Shown: piece by piece, positions 5,674-7,063 of the stretch | How positions within the stretch are numbered: the stretch's first letter is position 1 | How the letters are laid out: each line of letters begins with the position of its first letter | Made by a program: the position numbers and the translations under genes | From: Candidatus Omnitrophota bacterium | GTDB lineage: Bacteria > Omnitrophota > Koll11 > Zapsychrales > Aceulaceae | Length of the DNA: 7,063 nt | Assembly: GCA_029931885.1 (NCBI GenBank) | Contig: JAOZRJ010000081.1 | Span: forward strand, 1-7,063 | Direction of reading: 5' to 3' | The notes under the pieces: model-generated | The model's database searches: none | Told to the model about the DNA's origin: nothing | Seen by the model: the letters and a program-made list of their open reading frames with translations, nothing else

Positions 5674-6438
5674 TTATTTAATTTCAATACCAATAGGACA
5701 GTGATCTGATCCAAGAACATCTTTTAGAATAAATGATGTTCTTACTTTTGGCAAGAAATTATCGTTTACAAAGAAATAATCCAAGCGCCAACCAACATTG
5801 CGACTGCGAGCAGCTGTCTTATAATCCCAATATGTATAATGATGCGGTTCATCCTTACAAAAATAACGAAAAGTATCAACGTAGCCTTTAGAAATAAATT
5901 TTGTGATCCACGCGCGCTCTTCGGGTAGAAATCCGGTATTCTCTGTGTTGTTTTTTGGACGCGCTAAGTCAATCTCAGTATGTGCAGTGTTAACATCTCC
6001 GCAGATAATAATATTTCTACCTTTTTTTCTTAAAGCTTCTGATATCTGCAAAAATTTATCATAAAAATTCATTTTATAAGGAACACGTTTGTTGCCAGCA
6101 CCACCATTTGGAAAATAGATGTTAAAAAGAATGAAATTCCCAAAATCTAGAATAAGATTTCGTCCTTCGCAATCAAATTCTTTCTTGCCAAGTTCGCACG
6201 AAATACTTTTCGGATTTCTTTTGGTAAAAACAGAAACTCCGCTATAACCCTTTTTTTCTGCCGACGACCAAAATGTTTTATAGCCTTTTGGTTTTAAAAG
6301 ATTAGCAGAGAGTTGTTCGGGGTGACATTTTGTTTCTTGTAGGCATAAGATATCAGGATTGATTTTTTGGAGCCAGGTTAAAAAACCTTTTTTCTCGATC
6401 GCACGAATTCCATTCACATTCCAACTCAAGATTTTCAT
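5674..6438 (-). CDS. xth: exodeoxyribonuclease III (AP endonuclease)
   Basis: Exonuclease III acts in base excision repair: it cuts DNA at abasic sites, removes 3' blocks and degrades 3' to 5' on duplex DNA, with a divalent metal. The 254 residues match the XthA/ExoA branch of the endonuclease/exonuclease/phosphatase superfamily. Conserved residues are in WNVNGIRA (6-13, Asn7), LQETK (33-37, metal ligand Glu35), GYSGVSVF (64-71), NIYFPNG (106-112, Tyr108), [11 protein letters not shown] (147-157, Asp148 and Asn150), GFLPEERAW (169-177), YTYWDY (201-206), GWRLDYFFV (216-224) and GSDHCPIG (243-250, Asp245 and His246). All catalytic residues are present and the length is normal. The ATG at 6438 overlaps the amrS stop (ATGA) and is preceded closely by TAGGA inside amrS, so translation is probably coupled. 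The PEBP gene follows after 11 nt. Confidence 0.97.
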   Translation of the reverse strand: MKILSWNVNGIRAIEKKGFLTWLQKINPDILCLQETKCHPEQLSANLLKPKGYKTFWSSAEKKGYSGVSVFTKRNPKSISCELGKKEFDCEGRNLILDFGNFILFNIYFPNGGAGNKRVPYKMNFYDKFLQISEALRKKGRNIIICGDVNTAHTEIDLARPKNNTENTGFLPEERAWITKFISKGYVDTFRYFCKDEPHHYTYWDYKTAARSRNVGWRLDYFFVNDNFLPKVRTSFILKDVLGSDHCPIGIEIK

Positions 6439-7063
6439 ATTCCTACTTTCTCATCATAGATGCCAGCGCATAAGGCTAGGCAATTATTGCACTTATTTGC
6501 TGATAAGCTATAACTTTTTATTTCATGCCGAGATCTTTCAATAATCGCTTTACCACAGCTTGAGCAAAATGTCGTTGCGCCCTCAAGATCGTCAATGTTT
6601 CCTGTATAAATATATTTTAACCCTTGTCGAATAGCTATTTCTCGTGCATTGGTGAGCGTTGACGCTGGTGTTGATTGGTGATTTATCATCTGAAAGCTTG
6701 GATGAAATGCGCTGAAATGAATTGGTGTTTCAGTTCCCAAATTGTCAAAAACCCAAGAACATAATTTCTTTATTTCTTCTTCAGAATCATTTTCACCTGG
6801 AATAATTAAATTTGTTATCTCAAGCCAAGTATTTGTTTTCTTTCGAATGTATATGAGCGTGTCCAAAACAGGTTGAAGCTTAGCCATCGCAAGGCGCTCA
6901 TAGAAATCATTATTAATGGATTTCAAATCTACATTGGCCGCATCCATATGCTCAAAGAAATCTTTTCTCGGCTCTGGATTGATATAGCCAGCTGTCACGG
7001 CAACAGTTTTTATATCTATTGAATGACACTCTTTGGCTGTATCAATAGCGTACTCTGCGAAGA
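6435..7063 (-). CDS. amrS: AmmeMemoRadiSam system radical SAM enzyme (partial, 5' end beyond the window)
   Basis: This is the C-terminal 208 residues of an AmrS-type radical SAM protein, related to pyruvate formate-lyase activating enzymes. The frame is open from the window edge. GTG at 6996-6998 is an internal Val, because the family motif runs through it: [20 protein letters not shown], then [11 protein letters not shown]. Further family stretches are [49 protein letters not shown] and [10 protein letters not shown]. After the barrel comes a small cysteine module ([15 protein letters not shown] ... KCNNCLALC), probably a zinc ribbon. The CxxxCxxC motif that binds the radical SAM cluster should lie in the missing N-terminal part. 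The family usually occurs with AMMECR1-like and MEMO-like partners, which are not in this window. The biochemical reaction is not established. The stop overlaps the xth start by 4 nt. Confidence 0.93.
   Translation of the reverse strand, partial: FAEYAIDTAKECHSIDIKTVAVTAGYINPEPRKDFFEHMDAANVDLKSINNDFYERLAMAKLQPVLDTLIYIRKKTNTWLEITNLIIPGENDSEEEIKKLCSWVFDNLGTETPIHFSAFHPSFQMINHQSTPASTLTNAREIAIRQGLKYIYTGNIDDLEGATTFCSSCGKAIIERSRHEIKSYSLSANKCNNCLALCAGIYDEKVGI

Noticed and set aside
6435..6998. A 187-residue protein starting at GTG 6998
   Set aside because: The frame stays open to the window edge and family-conserved sequence continues upstream of the GTG, which encodes an internal Val. The gene is partial, not short.

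Overview
The window reads as a compact, AT-rich stretch of a bacterial chromosome with ten protein-coding genes, no RNA genes, no CRISPR array and no insertion sequence. Nine genes lie on the minus strand; only a small ferredoxin gene is on the plus strand. Gram-negative-type Sec signal peptides, an AmrS-type radical SAM enzyme, a DUF6485 protein and very tight packing suggest an uncultured, probably anaerobic bacterium. Candidate phylum Omnitrophota would fit, but that is an inference from the kinds of protein present, not a placement.

Right part, read leftward on the minus strand (7063 to 5156): the C-terminal part of an AmmeMemoRadiSam radical SAM enzyme (amrS, cut by the window edge), exodeoxyribonuclease III (xth; ATGA overlap with amrS), and a secreted PEBP/Raf-kinase-inhibitor-like protein (11 nt after xth). 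They are probably one transcript. The PEBP gene converges on the ferredoxin gene and their stop codons overlap.

Middle (4852 to 4904): a 53-nt divergent control region between acnA (minus, GTG start) and the ferredoxin gene (plus). It holds a perfect palindrome with 9-bp arms and back-to-back -10-like boxes. The ferredoxin has no visible ribosome binding site and may be leaderless.

Left part, read leftward (4851 to 1): aconitase (acnA), a 74-residue protein made of three exact-period 24-residue NUMOD3-like repeats, a 58-codon small gene fitted between its neighbours, a secreted 139-residue protein of unknown function, a Cys-rich DUF6485 protein, then after 96 nt leuC (3-isopropylmalate dehydratase large subunit, cut by the left edge just after its first cluster cysteine). 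The five genes from acnA to DUF6485 are separated by at most 24 nt or overlap by 1 nt, so they look co-transcribed; leuC may have its own promoter.

Functionally the window joins two aconitase-superfamily Fe-S hydratases (TCA cycle and leucine synthesis) and a ferredoxin. The least explained part is the string of four small genes between acnA and leuC, especially the stand-alone NUMOD3 protein and the 58-codon gene behind it. No complete new defence or mobile system is visible.
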